Below are positions 54,480 to 64,000 of a stretch of 64,000 nucleotides of DNA, piece by piece. Under the pieces are notes generated by a model, which worked only from the letters and a program-made list of their open reading frames with translations, was not told the DNA's origin and did not search any database. The DNA lies in assembly GCA_964006375.1 (NCBI GenBank), contig OZ023266.1, positions 157,606,792 to 157,670,791 on the forward strand, given 5' to 3'. Both the position numbers and the translations under genes were made by a program. Source of the stretch: Tillus elongatus (taxonomy: Eukaryota > Arthropoda > Insecta > Coleoptera > Cleridae). Positions within the stretch are counted from its first letter, which is position 1. The number at the start of each line of letters is the position of its first letter.

Positions 54480-56095
54480 TTATCATGTTTCAGATTCATA
54501 GAGGAGTTCAACTTGGAAGTCTTCGGGACAAAAGAGCAGGCATAACAAAATGTTCTATGTCTGGTGACCTGGACAGTAAAAAGGTGCATTCGCTCTGTTC
54601 CCCTGGTATATCTGTGTATCTGGGGACAGCAGGTGGAGGAACTATGGAAGAAAGCTCCTCTGAGCTGTGCCCGTGGAGATATCTATAAAAGAGAGAGAGG
54701 TCACCAACGGCACCTCGGTGGGCAAGGGATGGCAGCCTTTGGGTGAGGGTAGGGTCCCCGATGAGACGTATAGCTCTCTTCTGAATGGAGTCCAGGATTG
54801 CGAGTGTAGAAGCGGCAGCGGCAGCGGCATCCCAGATGTGGGAGTAGTATTCGAGGTTTGGTCTTATTTGTGAAGTATATAAGGTATAGAGATGGTGAAA
54901 AGTATTTGCGAGCCCGGAAGAGGAAACCTAACCTAATGCGCTAAAGAGCAGGCTTAGAATATTGTATATTTGAGTGGAGGATGCTGTCGTCCGCGTAACT
55001 GTAAACTGGGTTGGATTTGCTAGAGAGGAGGTCACTGCTGTGGAGATGTAAAGTAGGGGCTAAAGCTGAACCTTGATGAAGTCCTGCATTATTTGGATAC
55101 AGTTTAGAGGAATGGCCATCCACGACAACAGGAATGCTCCGGTTGGAGGGGAAATTTGCTGTCCAGGTACAGAGTTTTGGTGGTAGGCCATAGGCCGGTA
55201 GTTTATTAAGCAGCGCTGCGTGCCAGACCTGGTCGAATGCTTTGGATATGTCTATAGCGACAATCTGGGATTCACCGTGTAGTTCCATAGACTTGTTCCA
55301 AGAATGGGTGACAAAGGAAAGGAGGTCGGCAGGTGATCTGCGCTGACGGAATCCATACTGCCTGTCGTGGATTAGACGGTGTTTTTCAAGAAATTTTAGT
55401 AATTCGGTGTTTATATACTTTTTCATAACTTTAGAGACGACTGAAAGGAGTGAAATAGGCCTGTAGTTGCTAGGAAGCGCTTTGGATCCTTTCTTGGGGA
55501 CAGCTTGTACTCGAGCAGTTTTCCAGTTACTAGGGAATATGCCTCTGTTGTAAGATGTCTGAAACAGACGAGTCAGGACAGGATCAAGTTCTGGTGCGCA
55601 TTTTTGAGAACAATTGCTGGGATCTCGTCAAGGCCAGACGCTTTCCTGGTATTAAGAGAAGAGAGCATCTTTCGTACCGTTTTAGTTTTGAAAATGATAT
55701 CCGTCATTTTATGCGCGACATTGGGGACTGTTGGTGGTTGAACATTTGGAGGTGGGTTGAGAGTAGAATTGCCGGCGAACGAGGCAAAAAGTTCAGCCTT
55801 GCCCAGGGCGGTAGAAACAATTTCATCCCCTGAAACAAGAGGTGGGAACGTGCTCTTGCAGAAATTATTCCCAATAGATTTAGCAAGAGTTTAGAAGGGT
55901 TTGCTGCCCTTGGAGCTTAAAAGTGCTTTGTTTTTGATGTTGTTATTAAACGAGTTTTTTGCCTCAGAAAGAATGCGGACATAGCGGTTTCTTGCGTCGT
56001 TAAATGCTTGACGGTGTTCTTGACTGGGATTGTGTAGAAGCGTTTTGTGAGCTTTGACCTTATCAAGTCTGGCCTTGTCACAGTCATATCTCAAA
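54480..56095 (-). pseudogene. LINE family A, copy 5: reverse transcriptase and C-terminus
   Basis: Minus strand from 56095: DKARLDKVKAHKTLLHNPSQ, LLGIISARARSHLLFQGMKL, the finger region, INTELLKFLEKHRLIHDRQY, IVAIDISKAFDQVWHAALLN (motif A) and GLHQGSALAPTLHLHSSDLL (motif B, G-L-H for G-V-P). Then YSYADDSILHSNIQYS (YADD) and the C-terminus to 54500. The GA site has only four units. Missing a short segment around 54930 and the last 3' bases. Several frameshifts. Confidence 0.82.
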
Positions 56096-57000
56096 TACAT
56101 TGAGGAACAGCCGAAAGGTAATGCAAGTGGCGTCTTATCGTTGAAAGTATGGGCAGATATTGCAGTTAAAAAGAACGAATGCGCAGGTTGAAACTGTGCT
56201 CTATTACAGACTTTCTTAAACCTCGGAAAAACGAGGGTTTACAGTAAATCACAAATTATTGTTGTTTTTGAAAATTTAAATGTGACATGATTTAAAATTT
56301 TTGAAAATTTCGTCTAACGTTTACTTTCACAAACTTATTTAATTCACAGTTAAAAATCGCCTTATATCTTACGACCTGTAAGGATGACGTTAGAAATTTG
56401 TATCCCTTGAAAACTAAACTCAAAACGCTGCGTGACCTAAGTTATACAGGGTGAAACATAAGTTTTATTTTTTAAATGAAATCCCTATAAACTTAAAAGT
56501 GATTATTAGTTTTAATACAATTAATTTGATATCTTGTTTATGTAGTAAAATTCTCTCTCATATTAGTGTGTTTCAAAGGCCTCTAACGAAGGAAACAATT
56601 CATTTAATGTGACATTTTAATGGGCCTTCTTGTCCGCTTTCAGCTGTATTATTATCATGCTAAAGTATTTAGAACCTGCAGCTATATGGCTAATAATTAA
56701 TCCCCAAAGTCCTCCGTTACATAAATCATGTATATTACGACAAGCTAATTAATTAAACTAAAATGATAATAAACCGTAACCCGCAAAACAAATTTGCGGT
56801 ATAGTTTAGATAGTACTTAGAATAACTACCTTTATAGTATACAGTGTATACTTAAATGATGGGCCATCGCACTCCCAATAGATTCCCAAGGCAAAAATAC
56901 GACGATATGGGTCAAAATACATTTAATATTACTTGGCGAAAGCATTATATACTACATACAAAGGTATATACTTCTTCTCTGGCTTGACAACTGCCTGTTT
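56096..57000. other. no gene recognised
   Basis: AT-rich. TATACAGGGTGAAACATAAG at 56452 looks like one end of a mariner-type element, but no partner end is visible. Confidence 0.4.
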
Positions 57001-57050
57001 TCTTCTCTGCAACTGGTTTCGCCTTTAACGACATCGTTAGGCAGAAGAAA
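57001..57050 (-). ncRNA. degenerate hammerhead-like motif
   Basis: The minus strand reads UUCUGC, CUAACGA, UGUCGUUAAAGGC, GAAA, CCAGUU, GCAGAG. Stem I (UUCUGC/GCAGAG) can form six pairs including one G-U. The core differs from CUGANGA by A for G at position 3. It is closest to the 36.7 kb array motif. Confidence 0.45.
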
Positions 57051-57162
57051 ATGTACATTTGCTGATATGGGTACGAGGTAACCAGCCAAATTTGGTACAT
57101 TTGCAAGAATATAACAAATAGAATGTAAATAATCTTACTAGAGCTATCACTCAATTTCAGGT

Positions 57163-57984
57163 AGATGAATTATTTTCGAAAGCCTACGCTAGAATAGCAT
57201 CAATTGAAAGACGGGTGAGAGCTTTTGAAATATGGGGTATTTTTCCATACAATCGTGATGTCTTTTCGGAAGAAGAATTTGCACTTGCCACAGTAACGGA
57301 TCAACCAGATCTAAACCAAACAACTGCATGCAATTATGTTCAAACTGCAGGAGATGACTCTGACTGTGATGGTGATCTGCCCTAGTCAATTTTGCAGCAA
57401 CAGTTAAAGCAAAAAATTCAACCACATCTAAGTGAAACTGTTAAGGAACAACACTTGTCAAAGACAATCCCCTTAACGTCTTCTGCTCGAACACCATTAC
57501 CTATGTCAAGCCCACGAAATTCACTACATTCAACACCGCCAAAAACAACACCCATTTCATTTCACCAAAGATAATAAAATCACTGCCGAAAGCACCACCA
57601 AGAGCAGTCAACACTCACAAGAAGAAGAAGCCTGTGCTATTAACTGAGTCACGTTACAAAAATGAGCTGGGAAGCCTGTGCTATTATTAACTGAGTCACC
57701 TTACAAAAATGAGCTGGAAGAGCTAGAAGCACAGAAGCAAGCCAAAATCCAAAGAGTCAAATAGTCCAAACGAAAAGTCGTAGGTGAATCATAGCATCCG
57801 GCGCCTAAGAAAACAGACTTCTTCAGACATTTTGTGCCTCGCCTGTTAGGAAATATATGAAGCTCCACCTGAAAGTGACTGGATTCAGTGCAACACTTGT
57901 AAAAACTGGTTCCATGAGGACTGTATGGCTTACTCTGGGTTGGGAGACTACATATGCCACATATGTGATGACTCAAGTGACTAA
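57163..57984 (+). pseudogene. pogo/Tigger-like transposase C-terminus with a PHD-like zinc finger
   Basis: After a TTTCAG acceptor-like site the plus strand reads VDELFSKAYARIASIERRVR, AFEIWGIFPYNRDVFSEEEF and ALATVTDQP, the C-terminal signature of pogo/Tigger DDE transposases. A Ser/Pro/Thr-rich region with a stop at 57384-57386 follows. After frameshifts comes PPESDWIQCNTCKNWFHEDC, then YICHICDDSSD and a stop, a C-x2-C...H-x2-C...C-x2-C pattern as in PHD fingers. A 47 bp tandem duplication lies near 57628-57720. The DDE core is not in the window. Confidence 0.65.
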
Positions 57985-58244
57985 GACTCGTAGCAGATTA
58001 TATGCATACTCTTGAAAGACAAGTCTGTTAAGAGTGCACACTTAGAAAGTGCTGAAATTCATTTTTTTCTCGTGTATTTTTGTTTACTTTTTCCTCCAAT
58101 ATGTGTACTGTAAGTTCATTTGGAAAATTTTAATTTGATTTACAATTTCAGGTTTCCGTGGCAATAAACGTTTTATGGAAAACTGCGCAATCTTACCCGC
58201 CATTCCCCTATCGAATTGTTGCTCAAACGATGTAATAAGGGTAT
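57985..58244. other. no gene recognised
   Basis: AT-rich spacer. Confidence 0.4.
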
Positions 58245-59015
58245 TCTGTCCTGGTATTGTTGATCCTCACCCTCAATCTCCCCAAGTCCATCTTGTCCAT
58301 GCTTAGGCGGCAAACCTTCCCTGAAGCCTCCCACAGCAACTAGAGACAGTTACGACACAGTTGGCAAGAACCGCCACCAGACGCGCAGCTATAACACTGG
58401 TAACCCTATGACAGGTCTCATGAAGTGTCAACAACCGAGAGAAGGAGCTACAAGACAACCCCAGCTTCGATCACTTCGATATCATCCAGCGTCCAGTCAG
58501 GTCGTTCAAGACAGGCTGAACCGTCATCCGTAGTCAAGGCAGAGCATAATACCTGATTATGCTGTGGTCACATCACAGTCAACTGCGTGGCCGTTCCAGC
58601 GGTCAGGGAGCATCACAGGAAGATCGCCCGCGGCACGTAGTCAAGGCCCACGGTTGTCTCCATTGACACATGGACAGGTCAGTGGGCGCCATTGTGCGAG
58701 AACCAATCTCCCGATGAGCGACTGATCCATGTTAGTAGAAATCCAGTCAACCACGGCATCAACACACCGCAAGCTTCACAGTCGTCACCTGGACACGTGA
58801 ATTACCTTGGCCCTTTGGATGAAGCCGCAGGGATTAGCGACAGCACCACGTGGTGATTACGGCAAGTAACCAGCTCCAATTGTAAGTCACCCCTTTTGAT
58901 GTATTGTTATTTGGGTCACAACACCCGCATTCACTCTGTATTTAAATTGGTAACTTTGTATAATTAAATTGTTATTGTTACCTCGTGTATTTACTGATAA
59001 ATCTGTACCTACAAA
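58245..59015 (+). mobile_element. LTR copy 2, same family as 13648-14374
   Basis: TCCTGGTATTGTTGATCC at the left. GTAAGTCACC, TTGGGTCACAACACCCGCAT and ATCTGTACCTACAAAGAACA at the right. It is followed by CTCTGGTCCTTCTGGCGTAG, as after copy 1. No tandem array. No internal gene downstream. Confidence 0.6.
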
Positions 59016-59084
59016 GAACACTTTCTCTGGTCCTTCTGGCGTAGATAAACGGGTAATTAGAACAATTACATTATGTTAACCATT

Positions 59085-59131
59085 TCTGAACCGTACAAAG
59101 GGGATTGATGTTAGGGGGAACTATATTGAAA
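59085..59131 (+). pseudogene. C-terminal tip of a mariner transposase
   Basis: RTKGIDVRGNYIEK then a stop matches the RxxGDYVEK-type C-terminus of mariner transposases. Only the last dozen residues are seen. Confidence 0.4.
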
Positions 59132-59850
59132 AATAAAATTTAAATGTGAGTCCGCCAGGCCGGGAAATTTTGCCGCTTACCTTGCATAATAGGAAAGTTT
59201 AAATCATAATATTTTTGCCTCAGAATCAGTAGCAGTGCGTAATTCCATCCTTTAAGAAACACCTTGTATGTTTTGAATGGATATCTGAAATAGCTAAACA
59301 AATATGATTTCGGTTTATCTGGTTGAGTTTATTTATTTTGTGACCTTTAGCCTATTTAAGCGACTATGGCCTATCACCAATGCTAATGAGGAATTTGCCA
59401 TTTGGAACTTCCACTGAATACCTTCCATTTAAAGAGAGTATGAATATTTTAGGTGCTCAACATCGTACAGTATACAGTACAAACAGTTTTATATCTTCAC
59501 CCAAAGTAGCAGCTTGGAGGCATTTAGCTTGCGAACGCTTAGTGCCACAACTTCTGTAGATGTATAGGTTGCATTTTGTATGGCTGAAAGCAATTTTTTA
59601 AGGAAATTAAAATCAAAGGTGACTCTAAACCCAAAACCAACGTCTTAGAATGCAAAGTTTCAGCTAAGCTAAAAATGTGCTCTTTACAAATTTTGGCGAT
59701 CAGTTATTAAAATAGAAATACTGATAATAACTTTAAAATTTGGCATCCTAAAATATATCTGCGCAGGAATTTGTAGTTAGCTAAAGACTACTTGTATCTC
59801 CACATTTCTGAATTCAGTTCTGAACGTCACACCGTCTGGGATTACCATAC
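59132..59850. other. no gene recognised
   Basis: AT-rich; includes the RLWPITNANEEF-encoding stretch (about 59360) related to 36101-36383. Confidence 0.35.
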
Positions 59851-59910
59851 TTAAACGTTGAATGAAACTGCTTCTCCTCCAGACACCAAAATTTATTTCA
59901 GATTTCTCTT

Positions 59911-59955
59911 ACTCCCGACGCGTTTCGACACTCCAAGAGGTCATCTTCAGGGGAT
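59911..59955 (-). ncRNA. hammerhead ribozyme motif, left arm of the palindrome
   Basis: The minus strand reads AUCCC, CUGAAGA, UGACCUCUUGGAGUGUC (stem II GAC/GUC), GAAA, CGCGUC, GGGAGU. The core is fully canonical. Stem I UCCC/GGGA abuts the core and the predicted cut after GUC. Stem III ACGCGU is a palindrome. Confidence 0.75.
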
Positions 59956-60239
59956 AAATTTGAACAATTCTAAAAAAATTGAACTCGAAACGTTCAACAG
60001 GTCACAACTTCATCCATTGTGCCAGGGGCCATGCAACACTACATCTGTATAATGCCAGAAAATTGTCTTCAAGAACAAAAATCAATGGAAAAGATCGGCG
60101 ATTTTTGTTTTTGAAGACAATTTTCTGGCATTATGCAGATGTAGTATTGCACGGCCCCTGGCACAATGGATGAAGTTGTGACCTGTGGGAACCTTCATGT
60201 ATAGTTTCGAGTTCAATTTTTTTAGAATTGTTCAAATTT

Positions 60240-60284
60240 ATCCCCTGAAGATGACCTCTTGGAGTGTCGAAACGCGTCGGGAGT
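60240..60284 (+). ncRNA. hammerhead ribozyme motif, right arm of the palindrome
   Basis: Same sequence as 59911-59955 on the opposite strand, with every core base intact. Confidence 0.75.
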
Positions 60285-60344
60285 AAGAGAAATCTGAAAT
60301 CAATTTTGATGTCTGGAGGAGAAGCCGTTTCATTCAACGTTTAA

Positions 60345-60733
60345 TTATTTTTTCACAAGTTGATGCACAAAAAACTCCACAGCACTATAGCTTGACAACA
60401 CAGATATATTTTTTATATGATGGCTTCATCAAAAGCTTCAAGATAAACATTTTGAAAACAAATTATAGATAGCTCTGTTGCAGAAAAAAAAATCAGTGGC
60501 ATGAAAAGTAGTGTTTCTGCGATACTATTCCAAGAATCAATTTTTTGTGTCCACAGTTAATGGTTCTTTCATAAGCAACTTCATTTCCAGTCAATTGTGT
60601 TGCCAAACTCTATTTTTGAAAATGATTAGAATTTGGATCACTTTTGCTGCCGAGCCTATATTGATCGTTAATTCTGCGTCGATGGTTAATGGTTAACTGA
60701 CCGTTCCTGCATTATAGCCCATAATACATACAG
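60345..60733. other. no gene recognised
   Basis: AT-rich spacer. Confidence 0.4.
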
Positions 60734-60864
60734 ACTTGTAAACTACTTCTCTGGCTTCACTGTTGGGTTTCTTTTCTGTAGGTGAAGGGCGTAGCCAGCA
60801 CGTAAGCTAACTGGAGCAAGTGGCCCTTATGAGTACTAGATGTTCTCGGATGTTCTTCAACGTT

Positions 60865-60906
60865 TCTGTGACTAGTTTCGCTGCTTGACAGCATACTCAG
60901 ACAGAT
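60865..60906 (-). ncRNA. hammerhead-like motif, left arm of PLE5
   Basis: The minus strand reads UCUGU, CUGAGUA, UGCUGUCAAGCAGC, GAAA, CUAGUC, ACAGA. Stem I UCUGU/ACAGA is perfect and stem III ACUAGU is a palindrome. The core G before the last A (CUGANGA) is U, so this copy is probably inactive. Confidence 0.55.
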
Positions 60907-61039
60907 CAAAATTGAATTAGTATGACAACTACAAATAAAGATCTGTTGCTATGTTATAATGTTTTGATCAAAAAATTCATCAAATTGATAAAATATTCAG
61001 TTAAGAACTCTTATGAACTGACACAAAAATCAAATACTT

Positions 61040-62296
61040 AATTATTCCTACAAATAGTAAATTAGTCTCGTTTGATGTTTCTAGCATGTACTCTAAGATA
61101 CCTCCTAGAGCATGTTACCTCTATTAGAAAACGTTTTAATAGGAAAGGACGTAAATGTCATAAAAAGACAAAAAATAATGAATCTTTTTAACGAATGTAT
61201 AAAACCAAACTATTTTAAATTTAATGATAAAATTTATATGCAAAATGAAGGCCTACCTACGGGTAGTCCGTTGTCACCTTTATTAGCCAACATATTTATG
61301 GAAAACTTAGAAAACCCAATTTTAACATCATAACTTTCACATAATATTGTCTTTTGGTACAGATACGTAGATGATCTTTTGGCATGTTTTCAAGGTAGCC
61401 ATACAGAATTAAATAAATTTTTAAATTTTATTAATAGCTTTCACACAAATATTAGGTTTACTTTAGAAGAAGAAGCTAACAGTTGTATACATTTTTCAGA
61501 CTTAACGATTAGAAAGTTAGAAAATAATTCATTTGACTTTTCAATATATAGGAAACCAACTTACACTGACACAACCATACCATACGATTCATGTCACCCT
61601 TTTTTACAAAAGCTGTCAGCCTACCATTCTATAATACATTGTGCATTTTCAATACCTATGTCACAAAACAATTTTGAAAAAGAAATTTCAATAATTAAGC
61701 AAACAACATTTAATAATCGCTACTCTGTTAAAATAATAGATAAAATGATAGAGAGATAAGAACACAAATTAGCGATTAATTTAATTTATCCAAATATTAG
61801 AGATAACAGGTATGTTTAGATAACTTATTTTGGAACCATTTCAGAAAACATTTCAAAAATTTTAAATACCTGTATAAATACAAAGGTAGCCTTTAAATCT
61901 TACAACACGACGCGTGATTTGATATTAAACGCGAAAGAAAAACCTTGTTTCTTGACAAAAGCTAGAGTTTATAAATTAGCTTGTACACACTGTAACGCAA
62001 TCTACATAGGTCAAGCTTTTAAAAATTTTAACACCCGCCACAAAGAATATATTTCTGCATTTAGAAATAACCACGCTGACAAATCTACATTTGCAAAACA
62101 TATTATTGATACCGAACGTAGACCTACAGTAAATCACCGCATACAAACATTACATTTTTGTAATGACAAACGTAAACTAGACTTTTTTGAAGCCTTAGAA
62201 GTCAAAAAGCACACAGATGACAATAGCTGCCTTGTTTTAAATGAGCAAACTGATATAATGAATTCTTCTTTCTTGGATATTCTTCTTCCTAATTAA
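61040..62296 (+). pseudogene. PLE5 reverse transcriptase / GIY-YIG endonuclease
   Basis: It opens with LVSFDVSSMYSKIP (reverse transcriptase motif A, catalytic D) and one frameshift near 61100. From 61112 to 62296 everything is in one frame, broken only by stops at 61331-61333, 61757-61759 and about 61816. Landmarks: GLPTGSPLSPLLANIFMENL (motif B), WYRYVDDLLACFQG (YVDD), HFSDLTIRKLENNSFDFSIY, RKPTYTDTTIPYDSCHP, then VYKLACTHCNAIYIGQAFKN, TRHKEYISAFRNN and FAKHIIDTERRPT for GIY-YIG. Such proteins prime reverse transcription from endonuclease nicks. Only four lesions in about 400 codons suggests recent death. Confidence 0.88.
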
Positions 62297-62621
62297 ATAT
62301 GTCAAAGAAAATAAATTTAACTATTCTTTCGAAAAAGTTGTAATAAAATAATGAGTTGATGTATGTCGGTAGTTTCGTTGTATAGAGACTGCTTAATTAC
62401 TGTTATTGTTTAGTTATTTTATTGTTGTAACTGTTATCAGAGTCATTATAGGCTAGTTCTATTTTCACGTTAAATATTGACATACACCACGTAGACGTTT
62501 TGAAAGCCTCATCCGTCATCTGTGTTTCATTTTATTTTCAATTTGATGAATTTTTTTTATCAAAACATAGCAACAGATATTTATTTGTAGTTGTTATGAT
62601 TTCGTACTGATTCAATTTTTA

Positions 62622-62662
62622 TCTGTCTGAGAATGCTGTCAAGCAGAGAAACTAGTCACAGA
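62622..62662 (+). ncRNA. hammerhead-like motif, right arm of PLE5
   Basis: UCUGU, CUGAGAA, UGCUGUCAAGCAGA, GAAA, CUAGUC, ACAGA. Same architecture as the left copy. The same core G is A here. Confidence 0.55.
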
Positions 62663-62794
62663 AACGTTGAAGAACATCCGATGACATCTAGAGTTCATAA
62701 GGGCCTCTTGTTCCAGTTAGCTTGCGCGCTGGCTACGCCCTTAACCTACAGAAACGAAACCCAACAGTGAAGCCAGAGAAGTAGTCTCCAAGTC

Positions 62795-63884
62795 GGTATA
62801 AAGAATCTTATTGTCAAGCAGGAGCTTCTTGACGGGTTAGAAAAATTTCAATGTTTTATTCAACACCCTGTATATAATTTATGTGAATTACCTGGTATTT
62901 TACACAACCATATGCCAATAGTTAAAGGATCGTCCTTGAAAATGCTTTTAACAGAGTTCAATTTGATCACGGCAATCGACTGTTGCATTAAATTTAAAAA
63001 GGACAAAATTTTCGAGAGCGACGATTTGAGTGTTGACCTGTGTATTTACCGACGTTCTTTTTCAACAGTAAAACTTATGCTCTCAACCAGATAACAAAAT
63101 CATTTTTGCTTACAATATTAGTAACGTTTTGGTAAAATATTTTGAGTTTTAAAATAAAAAACCTACAAATATAACAAATTTTTACTTGTACTTGTATCCA
63201 ACATAATTAACAAAAATCGTGTAAGCAGTAAAATTTAAAAAAACTAGTAGACTCAAATACCAACAAACTGAAATTTTTTTCTGTAAAATTTTGTTGCCAA
63301 ATCCAGAAATAATAACTGCGGTTAATATACAGTGTGCCCAAAATAGGTGATGGCAGTATTGGTATCTCTGAAACTATAAGAGGTAGAGAATCGATTAAAT
63401 AGGGAACTTGTTAGGGGATTATGTTTCTTGCCGCTTACGGAACGGCTCTTGCTGTTCTTGAAAAAACTAAAACGTTGTATTTTCTTACATTAGTTAATAA
63501 TAATAATAATAATAGTAGCAATATATTTTTCTTGATAATTACCTATGTTATCTGTTATGATACATAAGGAAGGCTTGCGCTTGTACAGAACACAATTTTA
63601 ATGAAGGACATGTTTCAAATCAATCTGCCCAAAGTGATTGGCTTACTTCTCCATATTTACTGCCAAAAAGGTTAATAATCTCAAAAATTCCTACTAGTAT
63701 AATTTTAAGATCTAGACATAACACTATGAACCTAATTGTTTTATTTCGCAATATTTTTCAAATCTAAAAACACATCTTTATAGTCATTGTGTATATAGAA
63801 AACGCCCATTCCATTAGATTTTAATTACAACGTTTCGATGTCCTAGAACCACCCTCAACTTTTTTTTCTTACAGCCATACTCAA
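62795..63884. other. no gene recognised
   Basis: AT-rich. CAACACCCTGTATATAA at 62861 and TACAGTGTGCCCAAAATAGG at 63329 look like isolated mariner-type ends. They do not pair with one another. Confidence 0.4.
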
Positions 63885-64000
63885 TTTTAGTGAATTTTCT
63901 TTAAAGAAAATTCACTAATGAGGAGATCCCAACTTTTGAATTTTGAAAAAATTTCTGCTAATGAGCGCTAATTGGGAACCCTGGAACCCAAATCCGAGGT
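63885..64000. mobile_element. partial foldback F3 copy at the window edge
   Basis: AGTGAATTTTCTTTAAAGAAAATTC, TGCTAATGAGCGCTAATTGG and CCTGGAACCCAAATCCGAGG parallel the right arm of F3 at 51150-51277. Continues beyond the window. Confidence 0.6.

Larger units (their letters stand above)
59851..60344. mobile_element. 494 bp palindromic element with two convergent hammerhead ribozyme motifs
   Basis: TTAAACGTTGAATGAAAC at the left edge is mirrored by GTTTCATTCAACGTTTAA at the right. Arms of about 233 and 245 bp (59851-60083, 60100-60344) are about 93% identical with a 16 bp loop. The right arm has an extra ~12 bp near 60190. No coding capacity. Each arm carries one hammerhead. The layout is that of a PLE-type inverted terminal pair with the gene missing. 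Confidence 0.85.
60734..62794 (+). mobile_element. Penelope-like element PLE5 with inverted termini
   Basis: Arms 60734-60990 and 62540-62794 are reverse complements (CTACTTCTCTGGCTTCACTG / CAGTGAAGCCAGAGAAGTAG). Each has a hammerhead-like motif. Between them lies one plus-strand gene, reverse transcriptase followed by GIY-YIG endonuclease. The N-terminal part of the reverse transcriptase is missing. No target duplication found. Confidence 0.82.

Overview
This 64 kb window looks like a transposon-packed intron or intergenic stretch of an arthropod nuclear genome, most likely an insect. It is AT-rich, has no operons, and is filled with mariner-like transposases of the insect type, non-LTR retrotransposons with RNase H, Penelope-like elements with GIY-YIG endonucleases, a hAT element, LTR pieces, foldbacks and microsatellites. 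I cannot name the species. Almost every reading frame is a transposable-element (TE) relic. The exceptions are one intact mariner-like transposase (6056-7150) and two short GC-rich exon-like segments on the minus strand (4859-4939 and 53971-54153). Both exon candidates have splice-like borders, whole codons and phase 0, so they could belong to one host gene whose roughly 49 kb intron is most of this window.

Layout. 1-5.5 kb: a truncated mariner-like transposase, an RNase H LINE relic split by a foldback, and host-exon candidate 1. 5.5-7.6 kb: a complete mariner-like element with 416 bp inverted termini. 8-11.6 kb: a second transposase relic and two LINE fragments. 11.8-14.4 kb: a dispersed repeat, a foldback, and an LTR with an internal tandem array. 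16.0-21.3 kb: a Penelope-like element (PLE) with a 14 bp target duplication. It has been invaded by a second PLE (13 bp duplication) and by a solo LTR (5 bp duplication), and its endonuclease leader has been amplified into a palindromic higher-order repeat. 23-24.6 and 25.4-27.2 kb: two more PLEs. 28.6-36 kb: four kinds of LINE and repeat fragments. 36.7-37.5 kb: a 4 x 200 bp tandem array, each unit carrying a hammerhead-like motif. 38.3-40.8 kb: a decayed hAT element. 41.5-47.3 kb: a palindromic stack of mariner-like elements with a nested unclassified element and an RTE-type LINE. 47.8-53.1 kb: a giant inverted repeat around a LINE fragment. 54-56 kb: host-exon candidate 2 and a LINE. 57-59 kb: a pogo-like transposase end with a PHD-like finger, and a second LTR copy. 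59.85-60.34 kb: a 494 bp palindrome with two convergent, intact-core hammerhead motifs. 60.7-62.8 kb: a fifth PLE with a long, lightly broken reverse transcriptase and endonuclease reading frame.

The unifying theme is hammerhead-ribozyme architecture: a CUGANGA-like core, a stem II hairpin, GAAA, a very short palindromic stem III, and a short stem I. It recurs in at least six sequence families here, mostly as inverted pairs at PLE ends, once as a tandem satellite and once as a compact palindrome. Everything was read by eye; family names rest on recognised motifs, not searches.
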